From assembly GCF_041431135.1 (NCBI RefSeq), contig NZ_CP107799.1, positions 4,526,001 through 4,590,000 on the forward strand: DNA of 64,000 bases. The letters are read 5' to 3'. Of the stretch, positions 17,427 through 25,054 are shown piece by piece. Source of the DNA: Streptomyces sp. NBC_00554 (GTDB lineage: Bacteria; Actinomycetota; Actinomycetes; Streptomycetales; Streptomycetaceae). How positions within the stretch are numbered: position 1 is the stretch's first letter; every line of letters begins with the position of its first letter. The notes below the pieces were generated by a model, which worked only from the letters and a program-made list of their open reading frames with translations, had not been told where the DNA came from and did not search any database. A program made the position numbers and the translations under genes.

Positions 17427-18033
17427 GAGCGATGCTCCTGGAGCGGAGAGGAGGTGTCCCGCGAAGCCGGTCGGCCCGCCCGGGACTTCGGCTGGGGCTC
17501 CACGCGGCCGAAGTCGCGCGCTGGGCGTGGATCAGCTCGATCCCGCCGGCCTTGAACCGGGCCGGATGGGCAGGGGTATTGGCTGTCGAGGCACCGCAGG
17601 GCGCATCAGCTCGCGGCGGTCCCGGCGCGGATTGGCAGGCTGTACACCAGGCGCCCGCCGAGTGCTGCGCGGGTCTTGGCGTACTCGACACGGCGGTACT
17701 CGTTGAACCAGTCAGCTGTGATGGGCCGTGGTGCCGATGGTCGGCATCGGCGTTTTCGTCTCCTGCCAGGCGGGCTCCGGACACTTGAAGGGCCGGGCCC
17801 ACGGCGGGGCGTACGGAACCCCGGGGGCCGTGTGGCCCCCGGGAGCGCTGGATCGCGGCCAGGCTGATCCGGGCGGCTGCTCTGTGCCGCATGCTGCATG
17901 GCGTGGTCCTTGAGCGATCGCGGAGAAGAGTCGTACATGAGGTACGGGACAACCGCCTTCGCAGGGTGCGAGGTGAGGAGCGCAACCACATCCCCCGGGG
18001 GCGGGGGCCGAGTGATCCCGTGAGCTTGCTCGC
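17427..18033. other. Intergenic region with hairpin and a possible broken small ORF
   Basis: A 10-bp perfect stem (17820-17829 with 17834-17843, loop GTGT) is present. On the minus strand, frames between about 17890 and 17606 read MRHRAAARISLAAIQRSRG in one frame and ITADWFNEYRRVEYAKTRAA in another, as if a small gene had been frameshifted, but I recognise no family. Confidence 0.25.
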
Positions 18034-18073
18034 GCGAGAGCCCCTCCTCGTCGACAGCAGGAGGGGCTCCCGC
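18034..18073 (-). terminator. Terminator of the carbonic anhydrase/SulP operon
   Basis: A 15-bp stem with one mismatch (18034-18048 with 18059-18073) has a 10-nt loop, about 70 bp downstream of the last operon gene. Its sequence and flanks (CCGGGGCCGCGGGAGCCCC on the minus strand) resemble the hairpins of copies A and B. Confidence 0.65.
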
Positions 18074-18141
18074 GGCCCCGGCTGGGGGAGTCGGGTTAGA
18101 CAACCGGGGCCTGGCCGCCTGCACGGACCTGCACGGGAGGG

Positions 18142-18501
18142 TCAAATCCGCGGGCGGAGATTCGGTGCGCCGCCAGGGGGCGCCGGGCTATCGGTTTCGG
18201 AGCGGGCCGGGGCTCGCGGGGCGGATGCCTTCGCCGCCGGCCCCGCCGCGTCCTCGGGTGCGGTGAGGAACTGATACATGCCGCACATCAGCAGGAAGAA
18301 CTGGTCGTCTTCTGACACGCCGGGTTCCTTGCGACCGCCCGTCCGGAGGTGGCGACGCGTCGGCAGCCGGAGGAGTGCGGGCGGGGGCTGCGCAGGCCTC
18401 GCGAAGTCCACCAGGTGCGGCCGGTACACGGGACGGATCCCCGTCCAGCCCGTGTCGGGTCTTCTCTCGGCGTTCCACGCCCTATTGAGAGCGATCCTCA
18501 C
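18142..18501 (-). CDS. Small hypothetical protein, last gene of the SulP operon
   Basis: A GTG at 18499-18501, behind GAGGTG and 9 bp after the SulP stop, opens a 119-residue frame. The N-terminal half is Arg/Pro-rich; the C-terminal half contains VSEDDQFFLLMCGMYQFLT. A second GTG (18316-18318, behind AAGGA) would give only the last 58 residues, which look the more protein-like part. There is no family match that I recognise. Its position suggests co-expression with the transporter. Confidence 0.45.
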   Translation of the reverse strand: MRIALNRAWNAERRPDTGWTGIRPVYRPHLVDFARPAQPPPALLRLPTRRHLRTGGRKEPGVSEDDQFFLLMCGMYQFLTAPEDAAGPAAKASAPRAPARSETDSPAPPGGAPNLRPRI

Positions 18502-18509
18502 AAGCCACC

Positions 18510-20321
18510 TCACCTCTGATTTCCATCCCAGTAGGCCTGCGCGGCGCGGTCGTCCTCCGGGGTCCAGTACGCGGGCTCTGGCGCGATGCCGTGGCTGTAC
18601 GGGTAGTGGTGCGGAGGAGCCGCGTACTGCTGCACATACACCGGAACCTGCGCGGCATACCCGTGCTCGGGGACCCCGGCGGGGTCGTACCGGCCCGGTG
18701 CAGCGGGGGGCCTGACGTCCTGTGGCCGGCGGGGCCCGGGGATGGGCACCTGGAACTCCCGGGTGTCGGCTTCCTGTTCGGAATGCCGGGCAGGGGCGTC
18801 CGCCTGCGGTTCGGCTCCCGGCAGCAGCACCTGCACCTCTTCGGCGCCCGCCTTGCGGCGCTGCTGTGCCCATTCCTCGACCTGGCTGCGGCAGGCGAGG
18901 TCGAGGTGCTGCACGCGCGTCAGGTCCACCTGGACCCTTCGCTCGTTCGCGACCGACTCCAGGGATTCGATCAGGCGCGGCAGCCGCAGGAAGGTCGCGT
19001 TGCCGTGCATCTCCAGGCGTACGGTGCCGTTGTCCGTGGTCTTGTGGATGGTGATCCGGGACATGCGCAGGGCGACCAGGACGATGGCGACGGCCAGGCC
19101 GGCCACCACTCCTTCGAGCAGGTTGGCGACCATGATGGCAAGGGTCGTGATGATCATGACGATGCCCTCGCCGCGGTCGGTCCGCCACATCTTCGGGAAG
19201 GCAGGGGGGTCGAAGAGCTTCCAGCCGGCGTGGACGAGGATCCCGGAGAGCACCGCCACGGGGATGAGCCCGAGCAGGCCGGGGAGCAGGAGCCCGAATC
19301 CGAGCAGCCATCCGCCGTGCAGAATGCGGGAGACCTTGGTCTTGGCTCCGGCCTGTACGTTGGCGGCGCTGCGGGCGATCACCGCGGTCATGGGCAGTGC
19401 ACCCAGAAACCCGCACAGCGTATTGCCGACGCCCTGGGAGAACAGCTCCGCGTTGTACTGGGTACGCGGCCCGTCGTGCATCTTGTCGACGGCGGCGGCG
19501 CTGAAGAGGCTTTCGGCGGAGGCGATGACAGCGAAGGTGATGACCATGGTGATCACTTCGGGTTCGGCGAGTCCGGCGAACCCGCTCGGCCCGGCGAAGT
19601 GCACTGCCCCCAGCAGGTTGCCGACCTCCACGCGCTTGACGTCGAAGCCGGGCAGAGCGGCGAGCACCGAGCCGAGCATGACCGCGACCAGCGGGGCGGG
19701 CAGCTTGCCGAGGGGAGCGGGAACCTTCTTCCACAGGAAGCACAAGGCCAGGGAGAGGGCTCCGAGGATGAGGGCGTAGCGCTTGTGCGGTTCGGCGAAG
19801 ACGGCAGTCATCAGGTCGGGGAGGCCGGCGATGTTCTTCAGGGCCGAGCCGAGCTGCTTGGAGTCCGTGAGGGCGTAGGTCTGGCTGAGGATGAGGGGGA
19901 GCCCGATGCCGGCCAGCATGCCCTGTACCACGGCGAGTGAGATGGACTGGAACAGGCGCCCCATGCGGAGCGCGCCGAGCGCCATCTGGATCAGGCCGGA
20001 GACCAGGACGACGGGGCCGAGCAGGGCCAGACCATGCGCGCCGACGAATTCCAGGACGAGCGCGGCGAGTCCGGCGGCCGGTCCGCTGACCTGGAGACGG
20101 CTGCCGGGCAGGAAGCCGACGACCAGGCCGCCGATGATCCCGGAGATGATGCCGAGGGCGACCGGGACGCCGGAGGCGGCCGCGACGCCGATGCACAACG
20201 GGAGGGCGACCAGGAAGACGACGAGTGAGGCGACGATGTCCGTGCCGGGGGCGGCGGAACCGGCCGACTGACCGGGAGCCCTTCGCGCATGGCGTGCACT
20301 GCGATTTCGTGCGTTCGACAC
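18510..20321 (-). CDS. SulP-family inorganic anion (bicarbonate/sulfate) transporter
   Basis: About 603 residues. The membrane domain spans roughly residues 25-405 with hallmark PLCIGVAAASGVP, LQVSGPAAG and the ANVQAGAKTKVSRILHGG segment typical of SulP proteins, followed by a cytoplasmic STAS domain (about 415-490; VDLTRVQHLDLAC) and a Pro/Tyr/His-rich tail. The start chosen is the GTG at 20321 because AAAGGAG precedes it closely; an in-frame GTG at 20339 overlaps that site. The gene follows a beta-carbonic anhydrase gene, an arrangement known from SulP bicarbonate uptake systems, so HCO3- is a likely substrate, but sulfate is not excluded. A fused version of the same pair is encoded at 57170. 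Confidence 0.9.
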   Translation of the reverse strand: MSNARNRSARHARRAPGQSAGSAAPGTDIVASLVVFLVALPLCIGVAAASGVPVALGIISGIIGGLVVGFLPGSRLQVSGPAAGLAALVLEFVGAHGLALLGPVVLVSGLIQMALGALRMGRLFQSISLAVVQGMLAGIGLPLILSQTYALTDSKQLGSALKNIAGLPDLMTAVFAEPHKRYALILGALSLALCFLWKKVPAPLGKLPAPLVAVMLGSVLAALPGFDVKRVEVGNLLGAVHFAGPSGFAGLAEPEVITMVITFAVIASAESLFSAAAVDKMHDGPRTQYNAELFSQGVGNTLCGFLGALPMTAVIARSAANVQAGAKTKVSRILHGGWLLGFGLLLPGLLGLIPVAVLSGILVHAGWKLFDPPAFPKMWRTDRGEGIVMIITTLAIMVANLLEGVVAGLAVAIVLVALRMSRITIHKTTDNGTVRLEMHGNATFLRLPRLIESLESVANERRVQVDLTRVQHLDLACRSQVEEWAQQRRKAGAEEVQVLLPGAEPQADAPARHSEQEADTREFQVPIPGPRRPQDVRPPAAPGRYDPAGVPEHGYAAQVPVYVQQYAAPPHHYPYSHGIAPEPAYWTPEDDRAAQAYWDGNQR

Positions 20322-20384
20322 AATGCTCCTTTCACTCACACCGGTTGCCCGGTGCGGGTGGGAGTGGCGAGCGGGGGCGCGGTG

Positions 20385-20987
20385 TCAGTGCCGGCCGAAG
20401 GTCCCCTCTATGTCGTCGCGCTCCCAGACCCCTCCGGTGTCCACCCGGTAGAACCAGCCGTGCAGGTTCAGCAGGCCCTCGGCCCTCCTGCGCTCGACCT
20501 GGGGGTAGCCGCGCAGCGTCTCCAGCTGGGCGGTGACGTGCCGTTGCACGATCTTCGACATCGCCGCGTCCTCGGGCGGGGTGCCCAGCAGCGAGGCCAG
20601 CGAGGGCCGGGCGAACGCCACCCAGCCCGCCACGCTGGGCAGCGTGGTCAGATCCTCACCGCGGGCCAGGGCCCCCACGGCGCCGCAGTGCGAATGCCCG
20701 CAGACGATGATGTCGGAGACCTCGAGCACCTGGACCGCGTACTCAATGGTGGCGGCCTCCCCCGACCGCCGGCTCGGCCGGTACGGCGGAATGATGTTGC
20801 CCGCATTGCGCAGCTCGAAGAGTTCGCCCGGGGCGGCGCGGGTGATGAGGGTAGGGACCACGCGCGAATCCGAGCAGCTGATGAACAGGGTCGTGGGGGA
20901 CTGTCCGGCGGCGAACCGCCGGAACAGTTCCCCGTTGGGCTCTATGCGATGTCGAAAGGACCGAGCCCGCTGAAAAAGGTCGCTCAT
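20385..20987 (-). CDS. Beta-class carbonic anhydrase
   Basis: A 200-residue beta-carbonic anhydrase, which interconverts CO2 and bicarbonate. The zinc ligands are visible: Cys38 and Asp40 in CSDSR (with Arg42), and His98 and Cys101 in GHSHCGA. The length is normal for the class. The start is ATG 20985-20987; the open frame continues upstream into the regulator-box region but that is promoter, not coding. It is followed by the SulP transporter gene on the same strand and preceded by an array of 11-bp direct repeats, so it is probably controlled by the adjacent two-component system. Confidence 0.93.
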   Translation of the reverse strand: MSDLFQRARSFRHRIEPNGELFRRFAAGQSPTTLFISCSDSRVVPTLITRAAPGELFELRNAGNIIPPYRPSRRSGEAATIEYAVQVLEVSDIIVCGHSHCGAVGALARGEDLTTLPSVAGWVAFARPSLASLLGTPPEDAAMSKIVQRHVTAQLETLRGYPQVERRRAEGLLNLHGWFYRVDTGGVWERDDIEGTFGRH

Positions 20988-21031
20988 CCTCACGTCTCCT
21001 GACTCCGGACATCCCCGGTGGATGCCGCTCA

Positions 21032-21090
21032 GTGAAGAGACTGTGAGGGTGGCGTGAGTTACCTGTGAGACCACGGTGAGAGTGTTCTCA
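21032..21090 (-). promoter_or_regulatory. Response-regulator box: five 11-bp direct repeats upstream of carbonic anhydrase
   Basis: Plus-strand GTGAA at 21032 and GTGAG at 21043, 21054, 21065 and 21076 are spaced exactly 11 bp apart (CTCAC on the coding strand), with TGAGA-N4-TCTCA at the far end. Tandem 11-bp repeats are the standard binding pattern of OmpR/PhoB-family regulators such as the one encoded at 21132. The nearest repeat lies 45 bp from the carbonic anhydrase start. Followed by the leader CATCCACCGGGGATG, shared with copies A and B. Confidence 0.7.
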
Positions 21091-21131
21091 TGGACACGAC
21101 AAAGAGGTTTATTCGGCAGATAGCCCGCTGG

Positions 21132-21794
21132 TCAGGCGCGCAGCCGGTAGCCGACGCCGCGGATGGTCTCCACCCTGCCAGCTCCCACCTTGCGGCGCAG
21201 GTAGCGCACGTAGACGTCGACGATGTTCGACCCCGGGTCGTAGTCGAATCCCCAGACGCGGCTGAGCAGCTGTTCGCGGGTCAGCACCTGGTCGGGATTG
21301 CGCAGGAACACCTCGGCCAGGGCGAACTCCCGCGAGGACAGCTCCGCCACCCGCCCGTCCACGTGCGCGCGGCGGGTGCGCAGATCGAGGGCGAGGTCGC
21401 CGACGCGCAGCAGTGTCGCCTCCGGGGCGCCTTCCCCGCGCAGCCGCAGGCGCACCCGTGCCAGCAGCTCCTCGAAGGCGAACGGCTTGGAGATGTAGTC
21501 GTCGGCGCCGCCCTCCAGCCCGGCGACGACGTCGGACACGCTGTCCCGGGCCGTCAGGATGACCACCGGGATGGCCACGCGGGCCTCGCGGAGCTTGCGC
21601 AGCACGGTGAACCCGTCGCAGACCGGGAGCCCCAGGTCCAGGATCAGCAGGGCGCAGCCGCCAACCCGCGCCTGCTCGTACGCGGAGAGCCCGTCAGCGA
21701 CGACCGTGGTGACGAAGCCGTTGCTGCGCAGGCCCTTCTCGACGAAGGCGGAGATCCTGGCCTCGTCCTCCGCTATGAGAATCCGGTTGTTCAT
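21132..21794 (-). CDS. OmpR/PhoB-family response regulator
   Basis: A 220-residue regulator with a receiver domain (residues 1-115; phosphorylation site Asp53 in LILDLGLP, acidic pocket EDE at 9-11, Thr in VILTARD and Lys in ISKPF) and a C-terminal winged-helix DNA-binding domain (LSSREFALAEVFLRNP, DVYVRYLRRKVG, IRGVGYRL). The ATG at 21794 follows GAGAGGA. It follows the kinase gene, whose frame overlaps it by about 100 bp. The 11-bp repeat array between its stop and the carbonic anhydrase gene is its most likely target. Confidence 0.93.
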   Translation of the reverse strand: MNNRILIAEDEARISAFVEKGLRSNGFVTTVVADGLSAYEQARVGGCALLILDLGLPVCDGFTVLRKLREARVAIPVVILTARDSVSDVVAGLEGGADDYISKPFAFEELLARVRLRLRGEGAPEATLLRVGDLALDLRTRRAHVDGRVAELSSREFALAEVFLRNPDQVLTREQLLSRVWGFDYDPGSNIVDVYVRYLRRKVGAGRVETIRGVGYRLRA

Positions 21795-23220
21795 GGTGTC
21801 CTCTCTGCCAAGGGAAGTGAGCAGGCAGGTCGATGACGAATCGGGCACCCCCGCCCCCGGCGTCCTCCACCCAGGCGGTGCCGCCGTGCGCCTGCGCGAT
21901 CTCGCGGACGATGGCAAGCCCGAGGCCGATCCCCGTGCCCGCGGGATCGGGTGAAGCGACACGGCCCGCCTGGGCGAAGCGGCCGAAAATTCGCTCCCGG
22001 TCCTCGGGCCCGACGCCCGGCCCGGAATCACGCACCCACAGCACTACGCGGCCCTCACGCACCGCGGAGCCCATCTCCACCAGGTCGCCGTCCCGCGTGT
22101 GCCGCACCGCGTTCGCCGCGAGCTGGATCAGCCCCTGGGTGAGCCGCTGGCCATCGACGAGCACGGTGGCCTCGGACACCGCCGCGACTCTCCAGTGCCG
22201 GTCCCCCAGGGCCCGCGCCTTGGCGACCACATCCACGATCAGATCGGTGAGGTTCGTCTCACCGAAGGTCAGAAAGTCCGGGCGCTCCGCCTTGGCCAGC
22301 AGAAGCAGGTCCCCCACGATGCGTGTCATCCGGTCGAGTTCGTCCACGACCAGTGCCCGTGTCCCGGCGCGGGCCTCCTCGTCTTCGTCCATCAGCTCCA
22401 GGTGCCCGCGGACCACCGTGATCGGGGTGCGCAGCTCGTGCGCCACCTCGTCCAGGAACCGGCGCTGCGTGGTGAAGGCACTCTCCAGACGGTCCAGCAT
22501 GTGGTTGAAGGTGTGGGCCAGCGCCGCCACATCGTCGGTTCCCGTAACCGTCAGCCGCCGTGTCAGGTCGGACTCACCGATCCGTTCGGCGGTCTGCCGG
22601 ACCAGCCGGATCGGCGCCAGGACCCGGCCGGCCACCAGCCAGCTGGCCAGGCCCGCGCAGAGCAGCGCACCACCGCCGGTGACCAGCAACAGCTTCCCGA
22701 CCTGGCGCTCCTCGCTCAGCTGACGGTCCCGGAACTCCAGCACCACCAGCCGCACATCGTGCGGGTCGCCCTCCACGCGCACCGGAATGACCCCGTAACG
22801 CACCTTCCCGGCCGGGGAGTCGAGCCAGCCGATCTCCGTGCCACGGACTCTGGCCAGCCGCCTGACGACGGCCTCATCGCGGTCCAGCCGGGCCGCCACC
22901 TCATTCGGGCTGCGCCGGTCGGCACGGCCGTCCACGATGCTGAAGAACGCCTCCTCACGGCTCGGCAGGTTGACTGTCATGAACGCGGTCAGCAGCGAAG
23001 CGGCATCGGGGAAGGGCCGCCCGCTGGACGGCTCGCGCGCCGTCTTGGCGAACCGGCGCAGTTTGTCCGCCTCCCGCCGCAGCTGCTCGTCCACCTGTCT
23101 ATCGAGCTGCGCCTGCCAGATCACCGTGATACCGAAGGTCGGCGCGGCCAGGGCCGCACCCACCAGGAGCAGCATCCATCCCACGATGCGCGACCGCGCG
23201 CTCGGCGTGCGCCTGCGCAT
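21694..23220 (-). CDS. Sensor histidine kinase
   Basis: A 508-residue membrane histidine kinase: TM1 at about residues 12-34, an extracytoplasmic sensor region of about 140 residues, TM2 at about 174-197, HAMP, HisKA with phospho-acceptor His261 in AHELRTP, and HATPase motifs AANAVRHT (N box), DSGPGVGPED (G1) and GTGIGLGLAIV (G2). The sensor domain is not one I recognise. The kinase proper ends near ARFVIDLPAH; the remaining about 40 residues are read across the start of the regulator gene in another frame. A one-base shift would produce a stop within the ATGA of the regulator start, so an indel probably created this tail. Likely signal: CO2/bicarbonate or an envelope cue; inferred only. Confidence 0.9.
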   Translation of the reverse strand: MRRRTPSARSRIVGWMLLLVGAALAAPTFGITVIWQAQLDRQVDEQLRREADKLRRFAKTAREPSSGRPFPDAASLLTAFMTVNLPSREEAFFSIVDGRADRRSPNEVAARLDRDEAVVRRLARVRGTEIGWLDSPAGKVRYGVIPVRVEGDPHDVRLVVLEFRDRQLSEERQVGKLLLVTGGGALLCAGLASWLVAGRVLAPIRLVRQTAERIGESDLTRRLTVTGTDDVAALAHTFNHMLDRLESAFTTQRRFLDEVAHELRTPITVVRGHLELMDEDEEARAGTRALVVDELDRMTRIVGDLLLLAKAERPDFLTFGETNLTDLIVDVVAKARALGDRHWRVAAVSEATVLVDGQRLTQGLIQLAANAVRHTRDGDLVEMGSAVREGRVVLWVRDSGPGVGPEDRERIFGRFAQAGRVASPDPAGTGIGLGLAIVREIAQAHGGTAWVEDAGGGGARFVIDLPAHFPWQRGHHEQPDSHSGGRGQDLRLRREGPAQQRLRHHGRR

Positions 23221-23223
23221 CGC

Positions 23224-23646
23224 TCACCCATCCCCCCCGCCACCGCCGTTGCCGTCGTCACCGCCGTCGTCGCCCCCACCACTGGCGCTCCCGCTGCTGC
23301 TCGGCGTGGGAGTCGTCGTGCTGGGAGAAGAGCTGATGTCATCGCTGCTGTGGGGTGGCGGCGTGCTGACAGGCTGCCCGCCGGGCTCCGACGGCGGAGC
23401 CTTGGGCGAAGACGACTGCCGTGACGCAGCCGGTGACACGGGAGACGACGACGCTCCGGAGGTGGCAGAGGCTGATCGCGACGTCGGGCCCGGTAACGGC
23501 CCATCACTGCCGCTTCCCGACACGACGACTCCCGGGCCAAGCGACGGCGGATCGCCACCACCGGCCCACAGACGCCCGACCACCGCTCCCCCGGCCGCCA
23601 AGGCGCACACCACAGTGATCACCACACTCACTTTCCGAAGCGTCAT
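23224..23646 (-). CDS. Ser/Pro-rich membrane-anchored protein, first gene of the two-component operon
   Basis: A 140-residue protein with one N-terminal hydrophobic segment (VVITVVCALAAGGAVVGRLW, residues 8-27) and a long extracytoplasmic Ser/Thr/Pro/Gly-rich region ending in poly-Gly/Asp. It ends 4 bp before the kinase start and so is in its operon. It could be an exported accessory to the sensor, a wall-spanning spacer, or merely a low-complexity protein. No family recognised. The ATG at 23646 has no strong ribosome binding site; the frame stays open upstream. Confidence 0.6.
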   Translation of the reverse strand: MTLRKVSVVITVVCALAAGGAVVGRLWAGGGDPPSLGPGVVVSGSGSDGPLPGPTSRSASATSGASSSPVSPAASRQSSSPKAPPSEPGGQPVSTPPPHSSDDISSSPSTTTPTPSSSGSASGGGDDGGDDGNGGGGGDG

Positions 23647-24178
23647 CGGGCCAGTCTGCTGTCTCACTCGAACACGTTGATGAAAGAGGAGAGCTTTCTC
23701 ATCTCCCACCACGGCCGGATACGCCGCCCGATTCCGGACCCATGGCGACAACTCGACGATGTCCGGATCGCGGACCGAGCCTGGCCCACCAGTCATCTCG
23801 GCACCCCGGGCAACGGTGGACCCCGGCGCCGGTCCCGCCACGCGGGTCCCCTTGGCCGGAGGACCACAGCGGCACCGCGCGCCGTGCGCCGGAAGTGTCA
23901 CACGGGACTGCGGGTGGTCGCGGAGTCAACACCCTTGCACAGAGCGGCACTTGGCAGCTTCACGACACGGCCACGAAGCCCGCGCACGACCCGGCCCTCC
24001 CCGAGAGGGGCGCCGCCAGCGCGCCGCCCCTGGAGCCTGCTGTTACCGCGAGTAGCTGAAGAAATCTTTCCGTAACGAAGCCGTTACGACCATCCATAGC
24101 GGACTCACAGGCTCCGCCCGGCCGCGACACTGAGGCACTTCCACTCGCCGCATGCCAGTGTCATATTCGGGAGGCCCC
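23647..24178. other. Gene-free region with an inverted repeat
   Basis: No convincing gene. CGTAACG-AAGC-CGTTACG (24070-24087) is a perfect 7-bp inverted repeat about 90 bp upstream of the small membrane protein/LexA-domain operon and may be its operator. The form resembles actinobacterial LexA boxes (inverted GAAC/GTTC with 4 bp between) but the half-sites differ. Confidence 0.45.
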
Positions 24179-24487
24179 ATGAACAACACCGTACGGCCCG
24201 GCTGGGTCAGAGCCGATCGCACCGTACGGCCCGGCTGGGTGAAGGGCTCGGCCCTGCTCGCTGCGGTGACTATGGGCATATGGGCGACCTGGTGCAGCGC
24301 GATCCTCCTGATCGGGGGACGGCTGCCCCTCCTTGAACTGCAGGTGGTCAAGGGCGACATCCTCGCCTTCCTCCTGATGCTGTTCATCGGCGAGCCGATC
24401 TTCATCACGCTCGCCTACTGGACGACCATGCTCATCCTGTTGCCGATCACGCTCCTGACGGCCGGGCGAGCCAGGAACCGGTCATGA
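24179..24487 (+). CDS. Small membrane protein with two helices
   Basis: A 102-residue protein. The N-terminus repeats TVRPGWV twice, encoded by a perfect 21-bp direct repeat (24187-24207 and 24220-24240). Two membrane helices follow (about SALLAAVTMGIWATWCSAIL and IFITLAYWTTMLILLPITLL). The ATG at 24179 follows GGGAGG. Its stop overlaps the start of the LexA-domain gene as ATGA, so the two are coupled. Small two-helix proteins of this kind occur in Streptomyces plasmids and islands, sometimes as Spd (spread) proteins, but I cannot assign it. Confidence 0.7.
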   Translation: MNNTVRPGWVRADRTVRPGWVKGSALLAAVTMGIWATWCSAILLIGGRLPLLELQVVKGDILAFLLMLFIGEPIFITLAYWTTMLILLPITLLTAGRARNRS

Positions 24488-24699
24488 TCTACCCCCTCAC
24501 CGACCGCCAAGAGCGCATCCTCCGGTGCATACGGGAGTGGATCGCCGAACACGGCGAGGCCCCGAGCATCCGCGAGATCGGGAAGCAGGTCGGGCTGAGC
24601 AGCCCGTCATCGGTGCTCCACCAGCTCAACCAGCTTGAGAAGCGCGGACTCCTCTCCCGCGAGCGGCGTGCCTCGCGCGCGAGCCGGCTCGCCCGCTGA
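24484..24699 (+). CDS. Stand-alone LexA-type DNA-binding domain
   Basis: A 71-residue protein matching only the N-terminal winged helix of LexA: LTDRQERILRCIREWIAEHG, APSIREIGKQVGLSSPSSVL and HQLNQLEKRGLL. The autoproteolytic S24 peptidase domain is absent, so it cannot be cleaved by RecA-stimulated autoproteolysis. Start ATG overlaps the upstream membrane-protein stop. It might act as a small repressor of island genes or compete with host LexA for SOS boxes; both ideas are inference. Confidence 0.85.
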   Translation: MIYPLTDRQERILRCIREWIAEHGEAPSIREIGKQVGLSSPSSVLHQLNQLEKRGLLSRERRASRASRLAR

Positions 24700-24721
24700 C
24701 TCCTGCGTCTGCGCGGGCCGT

Positions 24722-24946
24722 TTACTCGCCGGGGGAGCCATCGTTCCCGGCGGGGTTGTCGGTAGCCTCGCCGAGGGCCTGCCCGCCCCGCATCTCTCTC
24801 TGCAGCCGATGGACCGCGAGGCGCAGATCAAACAGCGTCCGCCACAGCCTACGGTCGCCGCCCTGGGCCAGCTCTTCGGCTTTGTCTATCTGGGCCGCCA
24901 TGCGGTCCACCCGGTGCAGGACCTGCTCGTAATCCAGATGGCTCAC
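24722..24946 (-). CDS. Small hypothetical coiled protein
   Basis: From a GTG at 24944-24946 behind GGGGAG, a 74-residue soluble protein with a predicted helical core (YEQVLHRVDRMAAQIDKAEELA, here positions about 5-26, then RTLFDLRLAVHRLQREMRGG). It ends TAA, 22 bp from the convergent LexA-domain gene. No family recognised. The codon use and ribosome binding site look genuine. Confidence 0.55.
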   Translation of the reverse strand: MSHLDYEQVLHRVDRMAAQIDKAEELAQGGDRRLWRTLFDLRLAVHRLQREMRGGQALGEATDNPAGNDGSPGE

Positions 24947-25054
24947 GACGCTCTGCTCCCCTCCGGCCGACGGCCGCTGTGCGAGCAACTAATCCAACCT
25001 CAACTTCTACTCTGGACATCGGTGTTCGGCGGTTGTGGTGTCGCCGGGCGGGCC

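Noticed and set aside
18142..20196. A 684-codon frame extending from the small protein up through the SulP gene in another frame
   Set aside because: The upper part is an out-of-frame shadow of SulP; only the last 119 codons after the SulP stop are a candidate gene.
24635..25054. N-terminal extension of the pentapeptide-repeat gene to 24635
   Set aside because: It would overlap the LexA-domain gene and the opposite-strand small gene; membrane-protein features begin only after 25055.
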